Shown: one piece after another, positions 1-10,000 of the stretch | Layout of the letters: the number at the start of each line of letters is the position of its first letter | Position numbering within the stretch: the first letter of the stretch is position 1 | Source: Chitinophagaceae bacterium | Lineage (GTDB): Bacteria > Bacteroidota > Bacteroidia > Chitinophagales > Chitinophagaceae | Assembly (NCBI GenBank): GCA_947458275.1 | Contig: CANGYR010000008.1 | Span: 60,431 to 124,430, forward strand | Reading direction: 5' to 3' | Length of the DNA: 64,000 bases | Notes under the pieces: model-generated | The model's database searches: none | Told to the model about the DNA's origin: nothing | Seen by the model: only the letters and a program-made list of their open reading frames with translations | Translations under genes and position numbers: made by a program

Positions 1-700
1 TTTCGATACGGCCGGTAGCAACTGTACCACGACCGGTGATAGAGAATACGTCTTCCACAGACATCAAGAATGGCAAATCAACCAATCTTGGAGGCAGAGG
101 AATATAGCTGTCTACAGCAGCCATTAATTCATCGATTTTAGCAACCCATTTGTCTTCTCCTGCCAAAGCACCTGTAGCAGAACCCTGGATGATTGGAGTG
201 TTGTCTCCGTCAAATCCATAAGAAGAAAGTAATTCACGGATTTCGATTTCTACCAATTCCAATAATTCTGGATCATCCACCAAATCAACTTTGTTCATGA
301 AAACAACGATTTGAGGTACACCTACCTGACGAGCCAAAAGGATGTGCTCTTTGGTTTGTGGCATTGGACCATCTGTAGCAGCTACCACAAGAATAGCGCC
401 ATCCATCTGAGCAGCACCGGTAATCATGTTTTTAACATAATCCGCGTGACCCGGACAATCTACGTGAGCGTAGTGACGATTGGCAGTAGCATATTCTACG
501 TGCGCTGTGTTGATAGTGATACCCCTTTCTTTTTCTTCAGGAGCACCATCGATATCATCGTAATTTTTTTTCTCCGCTAAACCTTTTTTTGACAAAACAT
601 CGGTTATAGCGGCTGTAAGTGTCGTTTTTCCATGATCCACGTGACCGATGGTTCCAACGTTAAGATGGGGCTTATCCCTCTTGAATGATTCTTTTGCCAT
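1..700 (-). CDS. tuf: Elongation factor Tu, 5' part (runs off the left edge)
   Basis: The N-terminal 233 codons of EF-Tu, the GTPase that delivers aminoacyl-tRNA to the ribosome, read leftwards from an ATG at 698-700. The product begins [19 protein letters not shown]. The G1 loop GHVDHGKT is at residues 19-26, followed by the switch I region ([12 protein letters not shown]), the G3 motif DCPGH and the G4 motif NKVD. The frame is open to base 1, so domains II and III lie outside the window. It is the last gene of the transcription unit that starts with the four tRNAs to its right, an arrangement known from many Bacteroidota. No Shine-Dalgarno sequence is visible; the leader is A/T rich. Confidence 0.97.
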   Translation of the reverse strand, partial: MAKESFKRDKPHLNVGTIGHVDHGKTTLTAAITDVLSKKGLAEKKNYDDIDGAPEEKERGITINTAHVEYATANRHYAHVDCPGHADYVKNMITGAAQMDGAILVVAATDGPMPQTKEHILLARQVGVPQIVVFMNKVDLVDDPELLELVEIEIRELLSSYGFDGDNTPIIQGSATGALAGEDKWVAKIDELMAAVDSYIPLPPRLVDLPFLMSVEDVFSITGRGTVATGRIE

Positions 701-907
701 TGTTTAAATTTTAAATTGTTGTTTTGAAATTTTGCGATTCACATTTATTTAAAAGTCTGTGAACCATAGACTTTTTTTTTATTTGGAGAAAAATAAAATC
801 ATTCGATTGAATTTTTCCGATAAGTTAGTTTAACATGAAATGATGCCGAGAGTAAAAAACGCACAGAGCGAATGATACCTGATATTTAATTTCATATTCC
901 CTAAGTG

Positions 908-979
908 AGCCATAGGTGAGAATCGAACTCACGACCCCTTCCCTACCAAGGAAGTGCTCTACCCCTGAGCTACCACGGC
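908..979 (-). tRNA. tRNA-Thr (GGT)
   Basis: Cloverleaf on the minus strand: acceptor GCCGTGG pairs with CTATGGC, D arm GCTC/GAGC, anticodon stem CTTCC/GGAAG around loop TTGGTAG (anticodon GGT), T arm with TTCGATT. Discriminator U. No CCA is encoded. Fourth of four tRNAs upstream of tuf. Confidence 0.95.
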
Positions 980-1038
980 TTGCAGAGCAAAACATTTCAA
1001 AAAACTTCTGTTTCCAATTTCTACATTCAGAAACGATG

Positions 1039-1111
1039 AGCGGAAGACCGGGCTCGAACCGGCCACCTATAGCTTGGAAGGCTATCGCTCTACCAAATGA
1101 GCTACTTCCGC
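1039..1111 (-). tRNA. tRNA-Gly (TCC)
   Basis: Acceptor GCGGAAG/CTTCCGC, anticodon loop CTTCCAA (anticodon TCC), T loop TTCGAGC. Its body is closely related to the tRNA-Gly(GCC) at 59.6 kb. Part of the Thr-Tyr-Gly-Thr cluster ahead of tuf. Confidence 0.95.
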
Positions 1112-1115
1112 TTGT

Positions 1116-1198
1116 TGACGTTTGAAGGTTTGATGTTTGGTAGTTTCAACGTTCAAACAACCATTAAGCCGTTAAACCTCTAAACTTTTAAACCTTTC
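1116..1198. repeat. Degenerate 8-bp word repeat in two inverted halves, between tRNA-Gly and tRNA-Tyr
   Basis: The left half reads as variations of GTTTGAAG (gacgtttgaaggtttgat and following bases). The right half, 1160-1198, reads as variations of TTAAACCT. The two halves are roughly complementary and could fold into a long imperfect hairpin inside the tRNA precursor. It belongs to the word-repeat family described in the findings. Confidence 0.6.
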
Positions 1199-1202
1199 AT
1201 TG

Positions 1203-1284
1203 TGGGCAGTGGTGGATTCGAACCACCGAAGTCGAAGACAGCGGATTTACAGTCCGCCCCATTTGGCCACTCTGGTAACTGCCC
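1203..1284 (-). tRNA. tRNA-Tyr (GTA)
   Basis: Class II tRNA of 82 nt with a long variable arm. Acceptor GGGCAGT/ACTGCCC, anticodon loop CTGTAAA (anticodon GTA), discriminator A. Second of the four tRNAs of the tuf unit. Confidence 0.95.
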
Positions 1285-1294
1285 GTCAAAAATG

Positions 1295-1367
1295 AGCCGA
1301 AGAAGGGAGTCGAACCCCCGACCTACTGATTACAAATCAGTTGCTCTACCAACTGAGCTACTTCGGC
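1295..1367 (-). tRNA. tRNA-Thr (TGT)
   Basis: Acceptor GCCGAAG/CTTCGGC, anticodon stem ACTGA/TCAGT around loop TTTGTAA (anticodon TGT), discriminator U. First tRNA of the Thr-Tyr-Gly-Thr-tuf unit; ten bases separate it from tRNA-Tyr. Confidence 0.95.
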
Positions 1368-1503
1368 ATGCTCATTCGTTTTGAAGGCGCTATAAAATCA
1401 GACGAACTGTCTTTTAGCATAACCCTCGAACTTCCAGGTTTATAAAACTTTTAAAGAACTTTAAAACCGGGCTATACAACCACAGCCCTATTTTTTAGGA
1501 AGG

Positions 1504-1533
1504 CAAAGGTAAGAGAAAAAGATTAATAGAAAA
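1504..1533 (-). promoter_or_regulatory. Probable promoter of the tRNA-tuf unit
   Basis: On the minus strand TACCTTTG (plus 1504-1511) matches the Bacteroidota -7 consensus TAnnTTTG. Nineteen bases upstream lies a T run instead of the -33 TTG. It sits about 140 bp before the first tRNA. Only the -7 box is convincing. Confidence 0.5.
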
Positions 1534-1570
1534 AAATTGTAAAAGATTTTTTTCGGCAGAAATTATCCGA

Positions 1571-1604
1571 AAAAAAAATCCCCTCGTATGAGGGGATTTT
1601 TTTT
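1571..1604 (-). terminator. Intrinsic terminator after hpf, bidirectional
   Basis: Perfect stem AATCCCCTC/GAGGGGATT with a GTAT loop, an A run on one side and a T run on the other, 17 bp past the hpf stop. It separates hpf from the tRNA-tuf promoter. Confidence 0.85.
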
Positions 1605-1620
1605 ATGCTTTTGAGGACTG

Positions 1621-1920
1621 TCAAGCCAACATTTTTTCCTTGCGTTTTTTAATCTGGGCAATCACCGCAGATACAGCAGCATCAAAGCTTTCCTCGAATG
1701 ATTTGCAGCTATGTTTTACAAAAAATTCATGCTTAGGAATGAGTACCTTGATCTCCACAATTTTATCCTTGATGTTGTGTACAATATTATCAAGCTTAAG
1801 GTATACATCCACATTTGTGATATTGTCATTAAACTGATTCAGCTTGGAAATTTTCTTCTCTACATGACTGATCAACTTACTGTCTGCTTCAAAATGAACG
1901 GTCTGAATATTCAAATTCAT
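1621..1920 (-). CDS. hpf: Ribosome hibernation-promoting factor, short form (HPF/RaiA family)
   Basis: Protein of 99 residues starting MNLNIQTVHFEADSKL. The whole length is the beta-alpha-beta-beta-beta-alpha HPF/YfiA domain: an early VEKKISKLNQF helix, strands around NVDVYLKLDN and DKIVEIKVLIP, and a C-terminal basic helix (SFDAAVSAVIAQIKKRKEKM). The C-terminal dimerisation domain of long HPF is absent, so it should act as short HPF, binding the 30S decoding region in slow growth. It lies downstream of the recombinase gene and ahead of the tRNA-tuf unit. A strong terminator follows. No SD is seen before its ATG. Confidence 0.92.
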   Translation of the reverse strand: MNLNIQTVHFEADSKLISHVEKKISKLNQFNDNITNVDVYLKLDNIVHNIKDKIVEIKVLIPKHEFFVKHSCKSFEESFDAAVSAVIAQIKKRKEKMLA

Positions 1921-2077
1921 AAAAAAATGTTTTAGGTGAAGAATATTTTTTAATTACTAACCTGGAGACATATTCAAGCAAGATAAGCACCGGATTACTT
2001 CTTGTAATTTAATCTATAAAACGCATTATTCAAAAAAAAATTATGTAGCCGGAAAGGTTTTTTATTTGAGAAAGATT

Positions 2078-2980
2078 TCAGGCTTTGGGATGGGCTTTTT
2101 TATACACATCTTTCAGCTTTTCAATGGTATTGTGGGTGTAAATCTGTGTGGCAGCGAGACTGCTGTGGCCCAGCAATTCCTTTACTGCATTGAGGTCTGC
2201 GCCATTATTAGTCAGATGAGTGGCAAATGTGTGTCGCAATATGTGCGGACTCTTCTTATCTATGGTAGTAACCAGCGACAGGTATTTTTTGACGCAATTG
2301 TACACCCATTTAGGATAGAGCTTTTGGCCGGTTTCCCTTACCAGCAAATACTCTCTGTCGGCAGATTTAATTGCATTTACTTTAAATTGTATATACGCTC
2401 TCATTAGCTGAACCAGCTCAGCGGATACAGGAATAATTCTTTCTTTGCTTCCCTTTCCCAACACCTTGATGGAACTTTTTGCGAAATCTATCTGGCTTTC
2501 TTTCAGTCCCATCAACTCTGCCTGCCTCATACCGGTATGATAAAAAAGTTGCAGTATCAATTTCTCCGTATGTCCGGAGAAATTATCAGGAAATTCCATG
2601 TATGTAAAAAGTGTGTCGGTATCCTTTTTCTCCACAAACTGAGGCAGCCGCTTGTTTTGCTTGGGTGAAACAACTGTGCCCATAGGACTCACCTCAATCT
2701 CTCCCTGCCTGAGACAGTGCTTAAAAAAGGTTTTTAACGAAGATATTTTTCGGTTGATGGTCTTGGCATTATTCCCCTTCTCCTTTAGTTGGGCAAGCCA
2801 TGATCTTACAACAGGAGATTTTATTTGTTTTAACTGTAATTCGCCAAACTGGACATACAAATAATCGAAAAATGCAATGAGATCGGTTTCGTATGATATA
2901 ATTGTATGTTCAGAATACCTTTTTTGAAATTTAAGGTAGTCAAGAAAAGAACGGATATGTTTTTCTGAAGTTTGGCCCAT
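2078..2980 (-). CDS. Tyrosine recombinase XerC/XerD family
   Basis: 300 residues: an N-terminal SAM-like core-binding domain (about 1-90) and a C-terminal catalytic domain. The complete active site is visible: R152 (TGMRQAEL), K176 (GKGSKER), H246 and R249 (HILRHTFATHL), H272 (LLGHSS) and nucleophile Y281 (IYTH). Length and motifs fit the Xer enzymes that resolve chromosome dimers at dif; XerC and XerD cannot be told apart here. It lies between rpsU and hpf, a conserved Bacteroidota neighbourhood, so it is more likely a housekeeping Xer than an integrase. Its ATG directly follows the T tract of a terminator-like hairpin behind rpsU, which may limit its expression. Confidence 0.9.
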   Translation of the reverse strand: MGQTSEKHIRSFLDYLKFQKRYSEHTIISYETDLIAFFDYLYVQFGELQLKQIKSPVVRSWLAQLKEKGNNAKTINRKISSLKTFFKHCLRQGEIEVSPMGTVVSPKQNKRLPQFVEKKDTDTLFTYMEFPDNFSGHTEKLILQLFYHTGMRQAELMGLKESQIDFAKSSIKVLGKGSKERIIPVSAELVQLMRAYIQFKVNAIKSADREYLLVRETGQKLYPKWVYNCVKKYLSLVTTIDKKSPHILRHTFATHLTNNGADLNAVKELLGHSSLAATQIYTHNTIEKLKDVYKKAHPKA

Positions 2981-3024
2981 AAAAAAACCGATAACTAAAG
3001 TTAATGAATAACTCTGTTATCGGT
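2981..3024 (-). terminator. Terminator/attenuator between rpsU and the xer gene
   Basis: Arms ACCGATAAC (2987-2995) and GTTATCGGT (3016-3024) pair; an inner AGTTA/TAACT can extend the stem. On the minus strand seven T residues follow, and the next bases are the ATG of the recombinase. The recombinase therefore has either read-through expression or no separate leader. Confidence 0.75.
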
Positions 3025-3048
3025 AAAATATATTGGTGTGTAACCTAA

Positions 3049-3243
3049 TTAATCCAGCTGACCTGTAGCCATTTGTTGCTTATACACCGCTTTAAGTACC
3101 TGCGTGCGACGTCTTACAGACGGCTTTGTAAAAGCCTGACGCTCTCTCAATTGGAGAAGCACGCGGCTTTTTTCAAATTTCTTTTTGTACTTCTTTAATG
3201 CCTTGTCGATGTTTTCGCAATCTTTTGAATCAATAATTAACAT
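3049..3243 (-). CDS. rpsU: Ribosomal protein bS21
   Basis: 64 residues starting MLIIDSKDCENIDKALKKYKK, with the usual basic C-terminal half (KKFEKSR, QLRERQAFTKPSVRRR). The frame is open further upstream (to 3294), but the ATG at 3241-3243 is chosen because a perfect Shine-Dalgarno sequence AAAGGAGGT lies seven bases before it and because the family begins there. Such an SD is exceptional in this window. First gene of the rpsU-xer-hpf-tRNA-tuf block. Confidence 0.96.
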   Translation of the reverse strand: MLIIDSKDCENIDKALKKYKKKFEKSRVLLQLRERQAFTKPSVRRRTQVLKAVYKQQMATGQLD

Positions 3244-3260
3244 GTTTAATACCTCCTTTG
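3244..3260 (-). promoter_or_regulatory. Exceptionally strong Shine-Dalgarno of rpsU
   Basis: Minus strand AAAGGAGGT then ATTAAAC then ATG. Full complementarity to the 3' end of 16S rRNA, spacing 7. In Bacteroidota the anti-SD is normally sequestered on the 30S platform in a bS21-dependent way, so a strong SD on the bS21 gene itself fits autogenous control. Confidence 0.85.
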
Positions 3261-3350
3261 GTGAATAAATACCGCTATTGTTTGCGGGGTGCAAAGATAA
3301 TAGTTTTATCTAAAATAAAAAATATCTGGACAAAAATACGAAATTTGGGC

Positions 3351-3944
3351 ATGTTTACAGGTATAATAGAACAAACCGGCACCGTTTCTGCGGTTGAAAT
3401 CAATGGAAGCAATTACACCTTCCATATAAACTCCCCCCTCGCTTCTTCATTAAAGATAGATCAAAGCGTAAGCCACAACGGGGTTTGCATGACGGTTGAG
3501 GAAACCCATACCGACAGTTATCGCATTACAGCCATTGAAGAAACGATTCAAAAAACCAATCTTGCTCACTGGAAACCCGGCACAATTGTCAACCTCGAAA
3601 GATGTATGCAGATGAATGGCAGACTGGACGGACATATCGTACAAGGCCATGTGGATACAACTGCCGTTTGCAAAAAAATAATAGAGAAAACCGGCAGCTG
3701 GGAATTTACTTTTGACATCCATGAAAATTTCGCCGAACTCATCATTGAAAAAGGTTCCATTTGCCTGAACGGTATTAGTCTGACGATATTTAATGTAACG
3801 ATGAACAGTTTTACCGTAGCCATTATCCCTTATACATTCGAACATACCAATATTAAAACCGTAAAAGAAAATGACATTGTAAATATTGAATTCGACATAC
3901 TGGGTAAATACATCAGGAGGATGATGTCAATCAAGAAAAATTAA
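3351..3944 (+). CDS. ribE: Riboflavin synthase, alpha chain
   Basis: 197 residues; dismutates two 6,7-dimethyl-8-ribityllumazine to riboflavin. The start ATG at 3351 gives the family signature MFTGIIEQTGTV; upstream codons in the same frame look non-coding. Two homologous lumazine-binding repeats are seen, about 1-95 and 96-190, the second opening DGHIVQGHVDTTA; the CLNGISLT segment in the second repeat mirrors HNGVCMTV in the first. C-terminus IEFDILGKYIRRM is typical. No FMN riboswitch is visible in the short gap to the divergent rpsU, and no other rib gene is near. Confidence 0.95.
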   Translation: MFTGIIEQTGTVSAVEINGSNYTFHINSPLASSLKIDQSVSHNGVCMTVEETHTDSYRITAIEETIQKTNLAHWKPGTIVNLERCMQMNGRLDGHIVQGHVDTTAVCKKIIEKTGSWEFTFDIHENFAELIIEKGSICLNGISLTIFNVTMNSFTVAIIPYTFEHTNIKTVKENDIVNIEFDILGKYIRRMMSIKKN

Positions 3945-3981
3945 TACAATCACGAGGTCTAAAAATCCATAATTCATAACT

Positions 3982-5094
3982 GTGAAGACTAATCGAAAAA
4001 ATGAAATTATCCTCTTTTTCATTTGGCTGTTAATTCAGTTTTTCATTTTATTTTTTAACGGAATCATTTCTGGAGGCGAAGCCGAAAAATACATCAATGA
4101 AGCTAATCTTATCATCAATCAACAGCCATTAAGCTCGCCCGTATATTTCATGTATTTGATTGAAATACTACTTGTTTTTATAAAAATAAAGTTTTCTCTC
4201 TCTTTTGCCTTTATCGTTATCATTCATTTAATCCTCAATGCACTTGCCTTATTCCGTTTTCAACAATTCCTAAAAAAATCTTTTAATTCTGACAAATGGG
4301 CGTTCTGGGGGAGCTTGCTGCTTTTACTTTGTATACCTTATCAAACTTACAATAGTTTAATTTATACTGAATCAATCTTTTTTAGTTTAACCATTTTGTT
4401 CTCCTGCTTCCTCTTGAGTATTGAACAATTCAAGCTGAAAGAGTTAACAAAAATCACCCTGTTTTTAATCATCCTCTGCCTGACAAGGCCTACGGGCATT
4501 TACTTTGTAATGGCAAGTTTCTTGTATGTTTTTTCAAAAACAACAAAAGGCACTCCTGTATATATAAAAACAGCCGCGTTGATCATTATACCCTCTATAA
4601 TTCTTTTTACATTGAATCTGATGATGAAAAATGGCAAAGGAGTAGATGTATTGCGTCCCTTTATACAAGAACACATTATTTGTGATGTACCAACAATAAA
4701 AAATTCAAATCAGATTGCCATACAAAGCAATCCGGGACTTTTGAATCTTTTTGAATACATTTTCAATCGACCGCTTCAATTTATCCGGCTCGGAATTTTA
4801 AAGACAGTAGCGTTTTTTGGATTGATTAGACCTTATTATTCTATTCAGCACAATATCTATCTGGGACTTTATTTTTATGGCATTTACGCACTCATTTTAC
4901 TGGGAATAATAAAACGAAATCTGAAAATCAAGAACGAAAATATATTTTACATTTCATTGAGCGGAATATTCTGGCTTTTCGTAATTTTTTCCTGTGACGA
5001 ATGGCATAGTCGCTTTTTTCTGACACTAACCCCCTTTCTTATCTTAATGAGTTTGCGCAGTTTGTATGAATTGAAAAATAAAACCTTAGTCTAA
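3982..5094 (+). CDS. Polytopic membrane protein, GT-C glycosyltransferase-like
   Basis: 370 residues from a GTG start, with about nine or ten hydrophobic segments and a C-terminal basic tail. After the first membrane segment comes GGEAEKYINEA, the place where GT-C enzymes (PMT/ArnT/PIG-V-like) carry an acidic loop; YTESIFFSLTILFS and LTRPTGIYFV resemble conserved GT-C stretches (a Pro/Arg after a TM). I infer a lipid-linked sugar transferase, but no family can be assigned with certainty. Codon use looks AT-rich. Its stop codon directly abuts the stop of convergent hscA with no base between and no terminator visible. Confidence 0.6.
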   Translation: MKTNRKNEIILFFIWLLIQFFILFFNGIISGGEAEKYINEANLIINQQPLSSPVYFMYLIEILLVFIKIKFSLSFAFIVIIHLILNALALFRFQQFLKKSFNSDKWAFWGSLLLLLCIPYQTYNSLIYTESIFFSLTILFSCFLLSIEQFKLKELTKITLFLIILCLTRPTGIYFVMASFLYVFSKTTKGTPVYIKTAALIIIPSIILFTLNLMMKNGKGVDVLRPFIQEHIICDVPTIKNSNQIAIQSNPGLLNLFEYIFNRPLQFIRLGILKTVAFFGLIRPYYSIQHNIYLGLYFYGIYALILLGIIKRNLKIKNENIFYISLSGIFWLFVIFSCDEWHSRFFLTLTPFLILMSLRSLYELKNKTLV

Positions 5095-6951
5095 TCAGAT
5101 TTTTTTTCCTGCCATTGCCTTGCTGATAGCCTGATCCATTATACGTTCCGCATATGGACGAGAGATGTCATTCAGTTCTTCAATCTTACGCTGAATCAAA
5201 TTTTTATCTTCCATCGTAATAGCGAGCTGCAATGCCTGCATACCCGCAGCAGTCTGCAATAGCTCATCATTGTAAATAAGCGCTGAATTTTTTTGAAGAA
5301 AATTTTCGGTTGTTTTCAAAAGCTGCTCCCCTTCTGTTCTCGCCTCTGCAAGTGCTCTCTGCAAAATATCTTCCTTGGCAAATGTGATGGAATCCATCAG
5401 CATTTTTTCAATCTGATCATCAGTAAGTCCGTATTGCGGCTTGACTTCAATACGCTGTTCCACACCGCTTCTCAGTTCTTTAGCCGTTACCGTCAAGATG
5501 CCGTCTGCATTTATCAGAAAACCTACTTCTACTTTCGGTAATCCCGCAGGCATGCCCGGGATATTGGTGAGATTGAATTCCGCCAGTTTTCTGTTGTCTT
5601 TTACCAAATCCCTTTCACCCTGAAACACACTGATTCTCATCCCCGATTGGCCATCAATCTGAGTAGTGTACTGCCTGGAAGCTTTCGATGGAATTTTTGC
5701 ATTTCTTGGAATCAACACATCCATCAAGCCACCTGCCGTTTCTATACCCAGACTCAAAGGCGTGATGTCGAGCAATAAAACTTCCTTGTTATTTCCGGCC
5801 AGAATATCGGCCTGTATGGCAGCTCCGAGTGCAACAACCTCATCTGGATTCACCGAATCATTTACTTTTCTGTCGAAGTATTCACTGACGCTGTGTTTAA
5901 CCAAAGGCACACGCGTACTGCCTCCTACCATTACAACATTATCGATTTCAGATTTATTTAGACCGGCATCTTTCAATGCTTTGTTGCAGCAATCTATTGT
6001 TTTGCTTACAAGCGGCTCAATAAGTAATTCAAATTCCCCTTTTGTCAATATCAAAGAAAGACCGTTTAGCTCATCTTCATATATATCCGAATCGGACAAA
6101 TATTTTTTTGCGGCTTCCGCTTTTAGTCTCAATCCCTGTGTGAGAATTTTATTGGCTGATAATTCTTCGAAAGTGATTTTATGTTGTTCAGCCCAGTGTT
6201 GCACAATGCATTTATCAAAATCATCCCCGCCAAGATAAGTGTCGCCATTTGTAGAAAGCACTTCAAACACGCCATCAACTATCCTGAGTATGGATATGTC
6301 AAATGTACCTCCTCCCAAATCATACACCGCTATGGTTTGAACATCATCCGATTTGCCGACGCCCATCCCGTATGCCAGACTCGCTGCCGTAGGTTCATTT
6401 ACAATTCTCAGCACATCTATCCCTGCTAATTTGCCGGCATCTCTGGTGGCCTGTCTTTGTGCATCATTGAAATAGGCAGGAACAGTTATAACCGCTTTTG
6501 TAACAGGGGTTTTAAGGATATGCTCTGCACGCAATTTCAATTCCTTCAAAATAAATGATGACAATTCAATGGGGGAATAAAAACGGTCATCCACTTTTAC
6601 CTTAACCAAACTGTCTGTATTATCATCAATAATTTTATAAGAAAATAGTGAAGCATTGCCCAAATCACGGTATGTCTTACCCATCAATCGTTTGGCAGAA
6701 AATATAGTACGCTCAGGTGCAGTTTCAAGATAAGCTTTAGCAGCAGATCCAACCACAGGATTGCCGTATTCATCAAAATAAATCACAGAAGGAACCAAAG
6801 AACTTTCATCATGCTCCTTCAATACAATCGGCTTTTTTGTTTCAGGATGGATAATAGCCACCAGACTATTGGTTGTACCCAAATCTATACCCACAATAAT
6901 TTCATCTTTTTGTAAGCTTCCTGTCACAAGATTGATTCCAATTTTTGCCAT
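5095..6951 (-). CDS. hscA: Hsp70-type chaperone HscA (Fe-S cluster assembly)
   Basis: 618 residues. The nucleotide-binding domain carries GIDLGTTNS (about 21-29), [33 protein letters not shown] and [11 protein letters not shown]. The substrate-binding domain follows from about 390 ([14 protein letters not shown]). HscA rather than DnaK is favoured by the length, by the short C-terminal lid without the DnaK acidic tail and by the pre-domain segment [15 protein letters not shown]. HscA helps move clusters from IscU to apoproteins with HscB. None of the other isc genes is next to it. A TACCTTTG box (6973-6980) upstream could be its -7 element. Confidence 0.88.
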   Translation of the reverse strand: MAKIGINLVTGSLQKDEIIVGIDLGTTNSLVAIIHPETKKPIVLKEHDESSLVPSVIYFDEYGNPVVGSAAKAYLETAPERTIFSAKRLMGKTYRDLGNASLFSYKIIDDNTDSLVKVKVDDRFYSPIELSSFILKELKLRAEHILKTPVTKAVITVPAYFNDAQRQATRDAGKLAGIDVLRIVNEPTAASLAYGMGVGKSDDVQTIAVYDLGGGTFDISILRIVDGVFEVLSTNGDTYLGGDDFDKCIVQHWAEQHKITFEELSANKILTQGLRLKAEAAKKYLSDSDIYEDELNGLSLILTKGEFELLIEPLVSKTIDCCNKALKDAGLNKSEIDNVVMVGGSTRVPLVKHSVSEYFDRKVNDSVNPDEVVALGAAIQADILAGNNKEVLLLDITPLSLGIETAGGLMDVLIPRNAKIPSKASRQYTTQIDGQSGMRISVFQGERDLVKDNRKLAEFNLTNIPGMPAGLPKVEVGFLINADGILTVTAKELRSGVEQRIEVKPQYGLTDDQIEKMLMDSITFAKEDILQRALAEARTEGEQLLKTTENFLQKNSALIYNDELLQTAAGMQALQLAITMEDKNLIQRKIEELNDISRPYAERIMDQAISKAMAGKKI

Positions 6952-6972
6952 ACTATTCTGTTGAATGATTTA

Positions 6973-6980
6973 CAAAGGTA
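6973..6980 (-). promoter_or_regulatory. Candidate -7 box for hscA
   Basis: TACCTTTG on the minus strand, 21 bases upstream of the hscA ATG, matching TAnnTTTG. No TTG is found at the -33 distance, so support is partial. Confidence 0.4.
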
Positions 6981-6985
6981 ATTAC

Positions 6986-7017
6986 AAAAAAAGACTGTCG
7001 GTTGTTGACAGTCTTTT
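6986..7017 (-). terminator. Intrinsic terminator after porU2
   Basis: Arms AAAGACTGTC (6990-6999) and GACAGTCTTT (7007-7016), seven-base loop, and a T run on the minus strand. It lies 24 bp past the porU2 stop. Confidence 0.8.
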
Positions 7018-7040
7018 GATATTTTCTTTATCCGAAAAAA

Positions 7041-10000
7041 TTACCGCATCAGATACATTTTTCCGTACCCTTTGTTGAAGAATTTATCTGTATTATCTCC
7101 GTCGGCCTTGTATTTTTCAAGCGACTGCCCATTGTTATTGGTAATCACACGATAAATGTACACACCGTTGGCCAGCTTCTGTCCATACATATCCGTACCA
7201 TCCCATTTGTACTCGGTAATATTTCTTCCGATGTGTATGGGGCCAAGTTCTTGTTTGGTAATTTCTTTCACCACTTTACCTGTAACGGTAAGAATCTGTA
7301 TCCGGATATTCTGAGGCACGGTGGCCCCGGTTACCGTAAATACAAATGCGGTGGATGTAGTAAAAGGATTAGGATAGTTGAGCAGGTTTGAAATCATCGC
7401 TTTGTTGATGACATTGAAAACCACCTTGTATTCCAGATTTCCTGCCTTGTTGCCTACCACGTCTTTACCGGTAACAATCAGCTCGTACTCCCCATCTTCC
7501 GGCAGATAAGGCCTAAAATCGATACTGGCTGCATTCTCTCCCTGAGTTAGATCAGCGGGTATAAAACGCATGGTATCTCCATACTCAAATGTACGTATAG
7601 TCTGATCGGGATATCTTAATTGCAAATTCAGAAGAGATTGATCTTTCAACTCAAGGAAATTACTTTCATCCTTGAGTTTGATCAGAATCTGTGGTTTGGA
7701 AGCGACGATGTCTTTGTTAAGAATATGGACACCATCAAATGTTACATCCAGTAAAGGATTAAATTTATCCGGCCTGACATAGAAGTCCTTGAACAGTATA
7801 TTATTAAAATGGAATTGTTCCGGCTGATCATCATCGGGATTGAACTCCACAAACAAACTGTTTTTGCCCGGATATTTTTTTGAATCGATAACGTTGCTGA
7901 GTGTCAGCGTATCTCCGGCAACCAGCGCCTTTCCTTTGGGCACATCAATCACATGTGGCACATTGTCCTGGTCGGTTAAAACAAACTTCACTTTAATCAA
8001 CTGATCAAACGGAGTTTCACTGATATTTTTAAAAGCAATTTTAAAATCGATTGGCTCACCCTGCTCAAGCGTATCTTTTGATTTGAATAATACTGAAGGG
8101 GCAACAGCGCCTTCCGGCAAGAGCGTTGCGTTGATTGTCAGGTATTTCAGCTGCGCAGGTGTAACATATTTCAAGTCCTTGTTTGTTACAACAAGTTTTA
8201 AAAACGGATACACTGCCGCATCCACAAATGCCAGAGTTGTATCTTTGGCAGGAGCTACAGTAGCTAATAATACACTGCCTCCATCTTTTTTCACACCCCA
8301 TACCTGCACCTTCGCCGTATCTTCAATGGAAGGGTCTTTTGTTGTGGCATCCCAGTGTAATGAAGTCCATGATTTAACCGGACCATAAACCGGTGATGTT
8401 AAACTACCTTCTGATTCACTTGAATTTAGGAAAAATGTCTGATCGATATATGAAGAATCAAATGGGCCAATAATTTGAGTGGGCGTAAAATCGGCATTCC
8501 CTTTCTTATAAAAATAAAGAAACGGAAGATTTTTATAAAAACTATCAATCTTAGAGAACCCGATGGATTTAAATTTGTGATAAAGAGATTTTCCCTGGCC
8601 AAGAGAAAGTGTATCATCTTTCCATTGATCAATAAAAAACTTTCTGTCGGTCTTTCTTCCCAGATTGGTTAAAGCAACATACTTGCCGTCAGGAATAAGG
8701 TCCAGGAAATCCATCGCACTTTTTCTTGAAATAGGATCTGCATAATTAAATTCAAAGAATGCCCTTGATGGATCATCCGGCGTAGAACCGTCAGGACAAA
8801 CAAAATTGCTGCCGTATTTTCCTTTGTTTGAGGCATCATTTATATTCCGCCACGGGAGCAAGGTCGTTGTATCAAAAACATACACTTGCAAATTATTGTA
8901 CCCTATTGGATTATAGAAATCAACGCAGCCGTATGTCTCTAGCTGTTCAAAATCAAGATTTATATTGATTCTATCATAATTGAAATAAGGGAATAACCCT
9001 GTTCTGATAATCAGACTCCTTGGTCGTTTGTTGAATTCGAATTTTCTTTCTGCATTCAGACTCATTTTATTAAAGTCTGATTTTAAAAACTGATAATAAT
9101 GGGATTGATTAAACCCGGCTGAACTTTGAGACAGATAAACAAATGAATACCCATTCCATATATAGAGCTGGTTGTTATTAGGCACCATCGCAACCCTCCA
9201 GTAATAAACTGTACTGTCTTTGAAAGTAATGTTCGATGGGGCAAACTCAACAATACCACCTACGCCGGATTGATTGTATGTCTTTTTAAAAGCAGAATTA
9301 AACAATTCTGTTGTATCCACTTCCATTACATATTGCCTAACTCCACTGACCGGATTGGCAGTAGAGGACACATATTTGATGTTTTGTTTGTTTACTATGG
9401 AAAAATTGTAAGGATAAACCGGCCTCAACTCATCTTCAAAAATGTAAAAATCTTTTGTCACCGAATTATTGGTTTCGAATGCCTCATCAAAGCGATTGGT
9501 ATAGTCAAGTTCAACTATGAGCTTATTGAGCCCCTTGTCAGTTTTGGGAGAAATGGGGACGGTCAGTTTGATTGAATCCGTATTCCGGGTGCTTGGAATT
9601 AATTTATCGTAAAGCACTTTAATTTCATCATTGGGTAACTTTCTCTTTACAGACACCCAAATAGAATCACCTACGGCTCTTCCTATATTTTTTATTGCAA
9701 TATCTACATTGAAGCTATTGTCTGCCACTGTAATGATGTTGGGTGAAATTTTCACCATCGCATCTTCTATGACAAAATCCGGTTTGGCAAAATAATTAAT
9801 CTTTAATGCAGGGTCTCCGTGAAGATTTATTTCCTCTGCATGGATACGTCTGAAAAAATCAAGATTGGCATTGGGTGCTCCCAGATCCTGCAGTACTTTA
9901 AGCATTTGCTGCCCTACGGTACTTCCGTACATCTTTTTGGAAAAACTGTTATATAGTGAAGTGTTATAGAAATTCAGAAAAGGCGGTATGCCGAAATGCG

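Noticed and set aside
710..905. Riboswitch or attenuator in the tuf leader
   Set aside because: Only a weak AAAGTCT/AGACTTT hairpin is seen; nothing matching a known class.
916..1384. ORFs across 916-1125 and 1202-1384
   Set aside because: They run through tRNA genes; the Glu-Leu-Thr-type peptides are common tRNA-derived artefacts.
2078..2980. Integrase of a mobile element
   Set aside because: Position between rpsU and hpf is the standard Xer position in Bacteroidota; no element borders or cargo are seen.
3258..3350. Longer ribE start (extra 31 residues)
   Set aside because: The family begins with MFTGIIEQ; the upstream codons fall in the divergent leader.
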